Shown here: positions 7,315-15,616 of the stretch, in pieces
How the letters are laid out: every line of letters starts with the position of its first letter
Numbering within the stretch: the first letter of the stretch is position 1
NCBI GenBank assembly: GCA_001465015.1
Contig: LNEO01000339.1
Span: 1 to 46,554, forward strand
DNA length: 46,554 nucleotides
Direction of reading: 5' to 3'
Origin: Deltaproteobacteria bacterium Ga0077539
Lineage (GTDB): Bacteria > Myxococcota_A > Polyangia > Polyangiales > Ga0077539
Position numbers and translations under genes: made by a program
The notes under the pieces: generated by a model
What the model was told of the DNA's origin: nothing
Database searches by the model: none
What the model saw: only the letters and a program-made list of their open reading frames with translations

Positions 7315-10122
7315 ATGGACAACAGCGACACGTTCGAACCACTGGTTCGAGACAAGAACTACGAGGCGCTCTCCAAGCGCGGTCGATCGGACCGCGCGCG
7401 GTGGAGCAAGTACGTCCGCTTCTGGCTCTCGGTCGACAAACCCGAGCACGTCGACGACAAGGGCGCCGTTCGCTTCGACGCGCTGGAGGTGCGCGACCTC
7501 GACGCGCCCGTCACCGAAGAGTCCTTTCGCGCGTGGTTTCGAAAGAGCCCATCGCCCGTCGTCGTGCGCTGGATGACGAGCTTGTTCTCGCTCTCGGACC
7601 CTCGCGAGGTGACTTGGGAGCGATACATCCAGCTCGCGCGCGAAGAGGCCAAGGCGCTCTTGCCCGAGACCCTGCCGACGTCCCATCGACACGACCCCCG
7701 AGAAGACGCGCTCTTTCTGCTCGCGGGCAGAGAGTTCGGCGAAGCGTGCGGCGCGCGCCGCGCCGCAAACAAGAACTCGCGCATCCCGAACACGCTCGAG
7801 CTCGCCACCACCGACGCGATCGAAGCGTGCCTCCGCGCGACAGAGAAGAAGCTCTCTCTGTACGAGGTGCGAGAGGCGGGGCGCTGGCTCTCGACGCGCT
7901 CGGATCGCTCCCGATCCACGGCGGACGCGTACGCGAACGCCCTTCGGCACGCCACGGCCAGGCTCAAGAAGAACGACCTCAACGACCTCTACTTCGAGAC
8001 CGAGTTGCTCTCGGCCGACGCGCTCGCCGAGGTCATGACCAACGCCAAGAAGCTGCCCGAGGCGTTTGCGCTCGTCGTGATGCGCGCGGTGTCCGAGGGG
8101 CGGCCGCAGGCGCTCTCGGCGCTCGAGTCCGTGATCGCCGCCGCGAACAAGCCCGAGGACGAGCCGCTGAGAAAGACCGCGCTCCTCGCGCTCGCGTCCG
8201 CGGGCAGCGACGCGACGGAGGCGCTCGCGAGGCTCGCGGCGGGCGGCGGTCCTGCGGCGGAAATCGCGGCGAAGCTCGCGGCGCTGCCTGCGCCGGAAGA
8301 GAGCGCGTGGGCGGGCGTTCAACGGTCGCTCCCGCGCTACGGGCGCAAGCCCGAAGAAGATCTGCTCGATCTCTCGAAGCTCGTGGCGAGCAGCAGCGCG
8401 AGCGAGCCCGCGAGCCTCGAGTCGATCGTGGCTGCGTCCACGACGAGGCTCGAAGAGTCGCTGCTCAGCGAGTCTGGTTGGGCGGACTATCTGCAAATCT
8501 GCTCGCGAGACCCGTACCTCGAGGACGTCCCGTACCACTACGCGAGGGCGAAAGAAGAGGGGCGACTCGGGCTCGGATCGGACCCCGCATCGCTCGTCCG
8601 CGCGATCGACGAAGTGTGCTGGGAGGGGAGTGTTACTCGCGCTTACTACAGCGACAAGCGACCCGGCGTGGGGCACCTGCTCCTCTGGGCGGGCGCGTCG
8701 ATGGAGGTCTATCGCCACGCGATCGGGCGCTTCATGGCCACCAAGAGACACAACCTCATGGGCTCGATCGAGCGCAGCTTCGTCGAGCCCCTCGAGCAAG
8801 AGCAGCCCGAGTGGGCCGATTCGCTGCTGGTGTTGCTCAAGCACTATCGATCGAACCGCAACGAGCTGTTCTTTCTCGGCGATCCGCCGTTGCTCGCGCG
8901 GGGCGAGAAGCCCGAGCGCACGCGGTCTATTTCAGTCGATCGTCAGGACGTCTGGGTGCGCGGGATGGTGCGCGGCGCCGAGTCGTTTACGGTGAGCTTT
9001 CGCGGAGGCGTCGAGCTCTTCGTGGACGTCGTCGGCGAGCGGTGGAAGCTCGCCGCCAAGGGCGCCAGCGGCTGCACTCCGCCGCTCGATCGGACGAGGG
9101 GCGTTCGGTTCGCGCTCGAGCTCGCGGGCGACAAGCTGGGCGTGGGCGTCGACGGCGTGCTGCTCGACACGCTGTACGACAAGATTCCTCTCACGCAGAG
9201 CGCGATCACGGTGAACCCGAAGGGCGAGAGCACCGAGGTCTCGTGGATCGAGGTGTTCGCGAAGTACCGCATGGTGGCGAGCGACGCGGTCGCGAGCTTG
9301 CTGCGCGACCCGACGAGAGCGCAGACGCACGCCGAGCTCGCGGCGATCGGACTGCCGTCGACCGCGCACATCCTCGCGGCGACCAGCGTGATCTTCACCG
9401 ACAAGACCGCTGAAAACGCCGGCAAAGCGCTGAAGAGCATGAAGGGCGACGCCGTGGCGAAGTGGCGAGACGCGGCGGCGGCGAAGAAGGGCAAGTCGAG
9501 CGCGGCGAAGGGCGAGCGAGCGACGGAGGGCGAGCGAGCGAAAGAGGACACGCTGACCGAATTTCGTGTGCGCGGCTACGAGGACGTGGTGCGGGCGTTC
9601 GAAGCGTTCGAGCGAGAGGGCGGCGCGAAGAGCGCGAAGAAGGCCAGCGCGAAGAAGCCCAAGGTCTTGCGTAGGGGCCAGACGCAGCACGGTGATTTCG
9701 AGTACGCGACGTTCGCCAAGGACGGCTCGACCGAAGACTGGGGAGCGAACAAAGCTGTTCCGGCGTCGGCTGTGTACTTCACGGAGACCGCGCCGGACTT
9801 CGCGACGAAGTACCTGGCGAGCAGCTTGTGCGACCTGCCCGCGCTCGCGATGAAGGGCCGCGGAACGACCGCGTCCATGAGCACCGTCGTCGAGAAGAAC
9901 TCGTACATCATCGCGAAGCTGGCGCTCACTCCGCCAGACAACGGTGACGACTGGGGCCCTGTGTTCGACTACGCGTACTGCGCGGCCTTCAAGGTCGAAG
10001 AGGGCTGGGCGTGGGCTGTGTGCGACAGCGAAGACCGCTTGCGCGCGGTGCTGGGGATGCAGGCGTTTCCGCCTCGGGACGCGTGGGTGCAGAAGGACGG
10101 CGTCGTCGTCGGCGACTGGTGA
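7315..10122 (+). CDS. large cytoplasmic helical-repeat protein of unknown function
   Basis: Encodes 935 residues from the ATG at 7315 (MDNSDTFEPL); an in-frame start at 7177 would run through the divergent neighbour's leader. It has no signal peptide or membrane helix. The first 550 residues are mostly alpha-helical, with Ala/Leu/Glu-rich units that look like HEAT/Armadillo-type repeats (for example KTALLALASAGSDATEALAR). Residues of about 590-700 look like a beta-sandwich (FTVSFRGGVELFVDVVGERW, VRFALELAGDKLGVGVDG). A Lys/Ala-rich linker (KKGKSSAAKG, SAKKASAKKP) near residues 720-790 leads to a C-terminal globular part ending VQKDGVVVGDW. No catalytic motif was recognised. It ends 4 bp from the stop of the convergent WGR-like gene. 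Confidence 0.8.
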   Translation: MDNSDTFEPLVRDKNYEALSKRGRSDRARWSKYVRFWLSVDKPEHVDDKGAVRFDALEVRDLDAPVTEESFRAWFRKSPSPVVVRWMTSLFSLSDPREVTWERYIQLAREEAKALLPETLPTSHRHDPREDALFLLAGREFGEACGARRAANKNSRIPNTLELATTDAIEACLRATEKKLSLYEVREAGRWLSTRSDRSRSTADAYANALRHATARLKKNDLNDLYFETELLSADALAEVMTNAKKLPEAFALVVMRAVSEGRPQALSALESVIAAANKPEDEPLRKTALLALASAGSDATEALARLAAGGGPAAEIAAKLAALPAPEESAWAGVQRSLPRYGRKPEEDLLDLSKLVASSSASEPASLESIVAASTTRLEESLLSESGWADYLQICSRDPYLEDVPYHYARAKEEGRLGLGSDPASLVRAIDEVCWEGSVTRAYYSDKRPGVGHLLLWAGASMEVYRHAIGRFMATKRHNLMGSIERSFVEPLEQEQPEWADSLLVLLKHYRSNRNELFFLGDPPLLARGEKPERTRSISVDRQDVWVRGMVRGAESFTVSFRGGVELFVDVVGERWKLAAKGASGCTPPLDRTRGVRFALELAGDKLGVGVDGVLLDTLYDKIPLTQSAITVNPKGESTEVSWIEVFAKYRMVASDAVASLLRDPTRAQTHAELAAIGLPSTAHILAATSVIFTDKTAENAGKALKSMKGDAVAKWRDAAAAKKGKSSAAKGERATEGERAKEDTLTEFRVRGYEDVVRAFEAFEREGGAKSAKKASAKKPKVLRRGQTQHGDFEYATFAKDGSTEDWGANKAVPASAVYFTETAPDFATKYLASSLCDLPALAMKGRGTTASMSTVVEKNSYIIAKLALTPPDNGDDWGPVFDYAYCAAFKVEEGWAWAVCDSEDRLRAVLGMQAFPPRDAWVQKDGVVVGDW

Positions 10123-10126
10123 CGGG

Positions 10127-12121
10127 TCAGCTCTGACCGACGCTCTTCAGCGCCCGCTCGAAGGTCTCCCACGTCGACGCCGGCAGCGCCTCGCGCAAGA
10201 ACGCGACGAACTCTCTGTCCTTCGCAAACGTGTCCTGCGCCGCCACGAGCGCCGGGACGAGCCTCTCTCCCAGCGCTGCGAGCGCCGCGCGGAGCTCGGG
10301 GCGTCGGACGCCGCTCCTTCGCTCGAGCACGACCCTAACGCCGCGCTCGAAGGCGTCATCGTCACATAGATTCAAGATCGACAGCGAGCGGGTGGGGTCC
10401 TTGTCCTTCTCGAGCCTCGCGAGCAGGAGGGCGTTTCGGCGCTCGATGGGCAGCCCAGCGATCACTCGTCGTCGAAGCGCGGCGTACTCCTCGCTCCAGT
10501 ACTCGAGCTTCTCGCCGCCCTCGTCGTCGAAGCGAACGTGCTCGTCCCACTGCGGGTCGATGGGCTCGCCGCGGTCCGCGGCGAACGCGAGCGCCTGAAG
10601 GATCTGCTGCGCGCGGCTGCGCCTGCGGTCTCGCGGGGTCTGCTCGTAGATGCGGGCGAGGTGCTCGAGCGCCGGGCTGCCGAGCTCTCCGACGACCCTC
10701 GGCTCGAGATAGCAGTTGGTCGTGTCCTTCTCGAAGATCTCGCGCAGAAGCGCGTCGTCTGGGTGGGCGATCAACGCGGCGAGCGCTCGTTGGTACTGAA
10801 AGGGCTGCGCCAGCCGCTCGCGCGCGAGGGCGTGCGCCCGCTCGCGAGGAAGGGCCCGCAGCCCCGCGATGTACGGGCGAATCGACTCGAAGTAGACGCC
10901 CGAGAAGAACTCGAATCGCAGCAGCGCGTCGAGGGACTCGGGCACGGGCTCGCCCCGCTCGGCGAAGCGTCGCGCGGCGACCACCGCGAGGAGCTCTCGG
11001 ATTTGTTTGCCGAGGTCCGTGCGGTCGACGAGCGAATGCGCGGCGTCCAGGAGCTCTGTCGGCGAGTCGTCGCGGCCTTCGACGATGCCGATCACGTACG
11101 CCAGCGTGCGGTTGTCGCCAAACGAAAATGGCTTGGACAAGAGCGCGGCCAGCTCGCGCGCGGTGCACGCGACGAGCGCGTCTCGGATGGAGTGAACGCC
11201 ATCGAACTTCTGCTCGAGCGCGGCGCGCACGATGGCGGCGGACCACTCGGCGGGGGTTCCGAACCGAAGCGCGACCGCGCGGACGTCTTCGGTCTCTTGC
11301 ATTCGTTGTTGCACAACGCCGCCGCCTTCGACGAGCGGCAGCTCCCAGCCCATCGTGAGCCCCCACTGCGTGCACTGGTTGCGAGCGATCTGCTCGAGGA
11401 TGCGCTTCTTTGTGTCCGGCGCGAGCTCGATGCCCATTCGGCCTCGAACGAAGTCGAGCCCGTCGCGCACCCACGGCGCGAGCTCTGCTTCGCGCGCGGC
11501 GAAGAGACCTTCGGCGCGTCGCGCGGCGGAGAAGAGCAGCGCGTCGACCTCTCGGCACGATCCGTCGGTGAAGTAACGGGCCGTGTAGCCCTTGGGATAG
11601 AGCTTCTTCGGGTCTCTGGGCAGCCTCGCGAGCAGCTCGAACAAGAGCTCGACCGGCGCGTCGTCCGGGCTCTCTGCGAGCAGCGAGAGCAGCCCGAGGT
11701 TGCTCTCGGCCTTCACGGCGCGGTGCTCGACGAGGTGCCACAAGAGCTTCGGCGCGTCTTGCCACGAGGCGGCCTTCGCGAGCTCCATCCGGTGTTTGTG
11801 CGAGTCGGACGAGACGATCGCGTCGAGCTTGAGCGCGATCGACGCGAGCTTCTTCGGAGTGAGCTCTCCGAACGCGGCGATCTCTTTGCGCTTCTCGCTC
11901 GCGCTGCTCGGCGCGCCGGCGGCTGCGACGAAGCCCTCGCGCTCGCGCTGCGCGACCATGCGCAGTCGAATCCGCTCGCACGTCGCGTCGTTGTCGCAGT
12001 GTTGTTCGCGGGTCTGCGGGGGCTGTCCCTCGAGGCCCCATCGCTCGCGCAGGACCTGGCCTTCTGCGCCGACCTCCCAGAACTCGAGCTGCTCGCCCTG
12101 TGGGCGGGTCCATCGTTGCAT
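10127..12121 (-). CDS. WGR-like domain protein with HEAT-like repeats
   Basis: Encodes 664 residues. The ATG at 12121 begins MQRWTRPQGEQLEFWEVGAE; the next 55 residues contain RERWGLEGQ and a helix ending EREGF, the signature shape of a WGR domain (aromatic strand, RWGxxGQ turn, helix). WGR domains occur in PARPs, where they bind nucleic acid, and in bacterial MolR-like regulators. After a Ser/Ala linker the remainder is helical with repeated 30-40-residue units (SLLAESPDDAPVELLFELLARLP, DALLREIFEKD), suggesting a HEAT-type solenoid. It carries no enzyme motif. The gene converges on the 935-residue helical protein with a 4-bp gap. A dispersed repeat lies just upstream of its start. Domain calls are by eye. 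Confidence 0.78.
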   Translation of the reverse strand: MQRWTRPQGEQLEFWEVGAEGQVLRERWGLEGQPPQTREQHCDNDATCERIRLRMVAQREREGFVAAAGAPSSASEKRKEIAAFGELTPKKLASIALKLDAIVSSDSHKHRMELAKAASWQDAPKLLWHLVEHRAVKAESNLGLLSLLAESPDDAPVELLFELLARLPRDPKKLYPKGYTARYFTDGSCREVDALLFSAARRAEGLFAAREAELAPWVRDGLDFVRGRMGIELAPDTKKRILEQIARNQCTQWGLTMGWELPLVEGGGVVQQRMQETEDVRAVALRFGTPAEWSAAIVRAALEQKFDGVHSIRDALVACTARELAALLSKPFSFGDNRTLAYVIGIVEGRDDSPTELLDAAHSLVDRTDLGKQIRELLAVVAARRFAERGEPVPESLDALLRFEFFSGVYFESIRPYIAGLRALPRERAHALARERLAQPFQYQRALAALIAHPDDALLREIFEKDTTNCYLEPRVVGELGSPALEHLARIYEQTPRDRRRSRAQQILQALAFAADRGEPIDPQWDEHVRFDDEGGEKLEYWSEEYAALRRRVIAGLPIERRNALLLARLEKDKDPTRSLSILNLCDDDAFERGVRVVLERRSGVRRPELRAALAALGERLVPALVAAQDTFAKDREFVAFLREALPASTWETFERALKSVGQS

Positions 12122-12131
12122 CGTTGCGTGG

Positions 12132-12222
12132 GGCAATGGTAAGCGAGTCTGTCGGTGGGACGTACGTCGCGAATTCGCGCTGCGGCCTCTCGCTGTGCCA
12201 GGCGACCTTTGGCCGTGAACAC
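12132..12222 (+). repeat. dispersed intergenic repeat, copy A, containing CGCGAATTCGCG
   Basis: Lies between the WGR-like gene start and the Uma2 gene end. It aligns base by base with copy B at 20488-20575, with short gaps. The longest identical block includes GTCGCGAATTCGCGCTGCGG. The perfect palindrome CGCGAATTCGCG is at 12168-12179, followed by a GCTGTGC and a GCGACC...TGCCGTGA-like tail. On the minus strand both copies also encode similar peptides (AKGRxAQR..AARIRD). Function unknown. Confidence 0.7.
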
Positions 12223-12275
12223 CGATCCGCGCCTGAAGGGCTTCGTCGAGGGGCGTAGATCCCGGGCGGGCGAAA

Positions 12276-12851
12276 CTAGCCCCACAACGTCGCGAGTTCG
12301 ATCGGAACCTCGTCGAGCGGCGCCGCGCACACAATATCATCGCCATCGAGGCGCGCGATCTGCCTCGCTCCCGCAGAATCCAGCGCGAACACTTCGAGCG
12401 TCCGCGCGTCGGGGTCGAGCAACCACGCATGACGAGCTCCGTACGCAGCAAACAACGGAAGCTTCGTCGCGCGGTCGTACACCTCGGTCGAGGGTGAAAG
12501 CACCTCGCACAGCCAATCCGGCACGACTTCGATCGGGTAGTCATCGAGCGACGGCGCCCGCTCCGCGCGCCACGCAGCGATGTCCGGGTTGAGCTTGTCC
12601 GGCCCTTCACCGAGATGCAGCTCGGGCCCGAGCAGAAAGAGCCACCCCGTCGGCCTCGAGCCGCCGCGACGCAATGGCAGCGCGCGATCGAGCGCAGCGA
12701 GCAGGCGTCCGATCGCGAACTGATGCGACGCGCGAGGCGCAGGAGCCATGAGCAACGCGCCATGAATGATCTCGGAGCGCATCCCGGTCGGCGCGCGCTC
12801 GCGCATCGCCTCGACGTCGGCGCTGTTGCGGATCGAGCGTGCAGCGGTCAT
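12276..12851 (-). CDS. Uma2 family (PD-(D/E)XK-like) protein
   Basis: Encodes 191 residues from the ATG at 12851. The sequence follows the Uma2 (formerly DUF820) family: EIIHGALLMAPAP near the N-terminus, HQFAIGRLLAAL, a strand with LNPDIAAWR, then PDWLCEVLSPST, YDRATKLPLFAAYGARHAWLLDP and a final strand RTLEVFAL. The acidic/Lys set (Glu in EIIHG, Asp in PDIAAW, Glu in CEVLSPS, Lys in ATKLPL) is that of the PD-(D/E)XK nuclease fold. Whether Uma2 proteins cut DNA is not established; they are abundant in complex bacteria and cyanobacteria. Its start abuts the right boundary of the tandem duplication, and the duplication junction shares GAGCGACGAGCGTAGCACTC with its 5' flank. Confidence 0.9.
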   Translation of the reverse strand: MTAARSIRNSADVEAMRERAPTGMRSEIIHGALLMAPAPRASHQFAIGRLLAALDRALPLRRGGSRPTGWLFLLGPELHLGEGPDKLNPDIAAWRAERAPSLDDYPIEVVPDWLCEVLSPSTEVYDRATKLPLFAAYGARHAWLLDPDARTLEVFALDSAGARQIARLDGDDIVCAAPLDEVPIELATLWG

Positions 12852-12975
12852 CGAGCGACGAGCGTAGCACTCACGGTGCAGGGGGGATGAGCTTCGCTGC
12901 GCGCGAGCTCCATTGATTTCGCTCCGCGCAGAGCAGCGGACACCGAGCAACACCGCCCGCTGCGCGAGTCGCACG

Positions 12976-14124
12976 TCACATCTCCGGCGCAAACGGCTCC
13001 GGAACCCATCGCGCGCAGCGGATCCCGTCGCTTGCGTGGCGTTGTGCGCGGACGACCATGGACCAGGTTGCAGCATGGTCGTACCGCGCCGCCCACTCCG
13101 TGGTGTCGGTGAAGTCGCGACCGCGTACAGAGATCGCTGCGAACTGAGTCCCCATCTCAATCGTCGCGCTGCCGAGTTGAGGGAGGCACCCGAGCGGCAC
13201 ATATCGCGAAGTCGACCAGGCCAATTCTGTGACGCCTCCCCAGAGACCGAATACGCCCGCAGGAAAGACCGACTGTCCCATGGGGTGTGCGTCGATCGCA
13301 TGTGGCAATCCGCGCGTTCGAGGGCAGCCAGCGATGTCGCCGAAGTCGCAAGGGTTGGAAGGAGGCCACGACGAGACGCGATCGGAAAACGGCAGCGGTG
13401 TGCGGCCGCCGTTGCGCGCGACGTGCTCCCACAATGCCTCCGACACCGCGTGCTTTCCGTCCCACCAGCAGAACGCCAGTTGCTCCGCTCCATTCACGCA
13501 ATTGATCGGAAGGTTGTCGTTCTCTCCCGGCGTGGGTCGATAGCTGCATTGATCGAGGTTCGGTCGAATGCACTGTCCCGTTTCGTCTTCGCAGGTAAAC
13601 GTAGGATCTTCCCAGCGGTTGACCTCGCTCCAGAACACTGCCGTTGGCTGGAGCCACAGACGCATGCCCGCGGGTGGTTGTGGACGACCTGCGAGCACCC
13701 ACGCTCGAAACCGCGCGACGCTCACTTCGTACGCATCGATATACGCTGGGTGCACCTGCACTTCGGCCACATCGCAGCTCGCTGTCTGGCGTCGTGCTGG
13801 GCCTTCGTACATGCGAACCCACGCATCGGTCGAACCCAATCGCGTTGGCTCCGTGGGGCACACCCACACTTCGCGGCAGTGCTCGGGCGGCGCACCGCTG
13901 GGTCCACTGCAACTGTTGAGCGAGCGTGCAGGGCGCGGTGCTGACGGAGGATCGCAAGGAGCCGCGTCGCGTACGACGTCGACTGCGTCGGCAACGTCGC
14001 CCTCGATGACGTCCGCTTCTGGCACAGACGCATCGTCAGCGACAGTATCACCCGCATCGGGCGACACAGTGGTGCCGCACCCTGCAAGCGACAGCGACGC
14101 GATCCATGCGATCCAGCGCTTCAT
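12976..14124 (-). CDS. FGE-fold (sulfatase-modifying factor-like) lipoprotein, copy 1
   Basis: Encodes 382 residues. ATG at 14124 overlaps the TGA of the duplicated protease tail (ATGA), and the leader MKRWIAWIASLSLAGC ends in lipobox LAGC. An Asp/Val/Ala-rich linker follows, then a Cys-rich segment, then the FGE/SUMF domain: PAYIDAYEVSVARFRAWV, NCVNGAEQLAFCWWDGK, ALWEHVARNGG, GVFGLWGGVTELAW, ISVRGRDFTD and final DGIRCARW. The paired active-site cysteines of true formylglycine-generating enzymes are not visible, and the usual LPTEAEWE is replaced by VSEALWE, so it is more likely structural, binding or of altered chemistry. It is very similar to copy 2 at 14396-15616, from which it apparently split by tandem duplication. 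Confidence 0.85.
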   Translation of the reverse strand: MKRWIAWIASLSLAGCGTTVSPDAGDTVADDASVPEADVIEGDVADAVDVVRDAAPCDPPSAPRPARSLNSCSGPSGAPPEHCREVWVCPTEPTRLGSTDAWVRMYEGPARRQTASCDVAEVQVHPAYIDAYEVSVARFRAWVLAGRPQPPAGMRLWLQPTAVFWSEVNRWEDPTFTCEDETGQCIRPNLDQCSYRPTPGENDNLPINCVNGAEQLAFCWWDGKHAVSEALWEHVARNGGRTPLPFSDRVSSWPPSNPCDFGDIAGCPRTRGLPHAIDAHPMGQSVFPAGVFGLWGGVTELAWSTSRYVPLGCLPQLGSATIEMGTQFAAISVRGRDFTDTTEWAARYDHAATWSMVVRAQRHASDGIRCARWVPEPFAPEM

Positions 14125-14277
14125 CGCAGCGCTCCGATTTGGTAGCCACGCCACGCTGATTCGGGATCGGACGCTGTGCATCGATCGACGGGAACAATCG
14201 GCACCGTCCGAGGCGGCGGTGGCGGAGGTGTTGGAGAGAGCGACCCGAACCAGTTGCGGCCCGTGACCAGCTCAGCG
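14121..14277 (-). pseudogene. duplicated 3' end of the metzincin protease gene
   Basis: This minus-strand frame reads AELVTGRNWFGSLSP, a Pro-rich run, IVPVDRCTASDPESAWRGY and QIGALR before TGA at 14123-14121. The intact protease at 15613-19749 ends in the same way (AELVTGRNWFGSLSP to EIGALR), with a few substitutions. There is no start, and the frame ends at the duplication junction, so it is a passenger of the tandem duplication. The ATGA overlap with the following FGE gene has been kept, but the coupling to upstream translation is lost. Confidence 0.9.
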
Positions 14278-14395
14278 ACGAGCGTAGCACTCACGGTGCA
14301 GGGGGGATGAGCTTCGCTGCGCGCGAGCTCCATTGATTTCGCTCCGCGTTGCGCAGCGGACACCGAGCAACACCGACCGCTGCGCGAGTCGCACG

Positions 14396-15616
14396 TCACA
14401 TCTCCGGCGCAAACGGCTCTGGCACCCAGCGGGCGCAGCGAATCCCGTCGCCTGCGTGGCGTTGTGCGCGGACGACCATGGACCAGGTTGCAGCATGGTC
14501 GTACCGCGCCGCCCACTCCGTGGTGTCGGTGAAGTCCCGTCCGCGGACAGAGATCTCTGCGAAGTAGGTTCCCAACTCTGGTGGCGGAAGTCCGAAAACT
14601 GAGTGGCACGCAAGCCGCAGCTCTCGACTCGTCGACCACGCGACCTCCGCGACGCCGCCCCAGAGCCCGAACACGCCCGCAGGCGACACAGATTGCCCCA
14701 AGGGATGAGCGTCGATGGCGTGCGGAAGCCCCATCGTTCGCGGGCAACCAGCGATGTCGCCGTAGTCGCACGGGTTGGACGGTGGCCACGACGCGACGCG
14801 ATCGGAGAACGGCAGCGCGGTGCGTCCCCCGTTGCGCGCCACGTGCTCCCACAGCGCCTCGGTCACACGATGCTTCCCGTCCCACCAGCAGAACGCGAGC
14901 TCGTCGGCTCCGTCGACGCAGTTGATGGGGAGGTTGTCGTTTTCTCCGGGCGTCGCGCGATACGTGCATCGTGCGGGATCCGGTCGGGTGCACCGACCGT
15001 CTTCTTCGCACGAATACGTAGGGTCCTCCCAACGCTCGACCGTGCGCCATCTCGCAAAGGCTGTCGGCATCATCCACAGTTGAGCCGCTGGAGGTGGTTG
15101 AGGACGCCCAGCGAGGACCCATGCACGAAAGCGAGCGACGCTCACTTCGTACGCGTCGATGTACGCGGGATGTACTCGCACCTCGACCATGTCGCAGGCG
15201 GGCGCTTGACGACGCGGAGCGAATTCGCGCCCGCGGACCCACGCTTGCGTCGAGCCGAGTCGCGTCGGAGTCGTGGGGCACACCCACACTTCGCGGCAGT
15301 GCTCGGCGGGCGCGCCGTTGGGTCCGCTGCAACTGTTGAGCGTGCGCGCTGGCCGCGGCTCCGAGGGAGGATCGCAGGGAGTCGCATCGCGTACCACGTC
15401 GACTACATCGACAACCTCCGCGACATCCGCTGCGTCTGCAGCATCCGCGTCGCGGATGTCCAGCGTGGTCCACACATCCTCGATGACGTCTGCATCCGGT
15501 GCAAACACTTCGACGACTGTGACGTCGCTCGTTGCGGAGTCGCTCGCGTCCGGCGACACCCTCGTGCCGCACGCGACGAGTGACAGCGATCCGATCCATG
15601 CGATCCAGCGCTTCAT
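14396..15616 (-). CDS. FGE-fold (sulfatase-modifying factor-like) lipoprotein, copy 2
   Basis: Encodes 406 residues; the ATG at 15616 overlaps the protease stop (ATGA), so translation is probably coupled. The lipoprotein leader is MKRWIAWIGSLSLVAC with lipobox LVAC. The linker is longer than in copy 1 and strongly repetitive in Asp/Ala/Val (DADAADAADVAEVVDVVDVV). The FGE domain has the same landmarks: PAYIDAYEVSVARFRAWV, NCVDGADELAFCWWDGKH, ALWEHVARNGGRTALPF, GVFGLWGGVAEVAW, ISVRGRDFTD and DGIRCARW. No active-site Cys pair is seen. Because it sits directly behind the full-length protease, this is likely the ancestral position, and copy 1 is the duplicate. Its role beside an exported metzincin is unknown; a partner or substrate-binding role is a guess. 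Confidence 0.86.
   Translation of the reverse strand: MKRWIAWIGSLSLVACGTRVSPDASDSATSDVTVVEVFAPDADVIEDVWTTLDIRDADAADAADVAEVVDVVDVVRDATPCDPPSEPRPARTLNSCSGPNGAPAEHCREVWVCPTTPTRLGSTQAWVRGREFAPRRQAPACDMVEVRVHPAYIDAYEVSVARFRAWVLAGRPQPPPAAQLWMMPTAFARWRTVERWEDPTYSCEEDGRCTRPDPARCTYRATPGENDNLPINCVDGADELAFCWWDGKHRVTEALWEHVARNGGRTALPFSDRVASWPPSNPCDYGDIAGCPRTMGLPHAIDAHPLGQSVSPAGVFGLWGGVAEVAWSTSRELRLACHSVFGLPPPELGTYFAEISVRGRDFTDTTEWAARYDHAATWSMVVRAQRHAGDGIRCARWVPEPFAPEM

Noticed and set aside
12276..12851. toxin-antitoxin or restriction system built on the Uma2 protein
   Set aside because: No methyltransferase, antitoxin or second nuclease gene is adjacent; the Uma2 gene stands alone at the end of the run.
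12976..15616. true formylglycine-generating sulfatase-activating enzymes
   Set aside because: The expected Cys pair of the active site is not visible in either copy, the LPTEAEWE consensus is altered, and no sulfatase gene is present.
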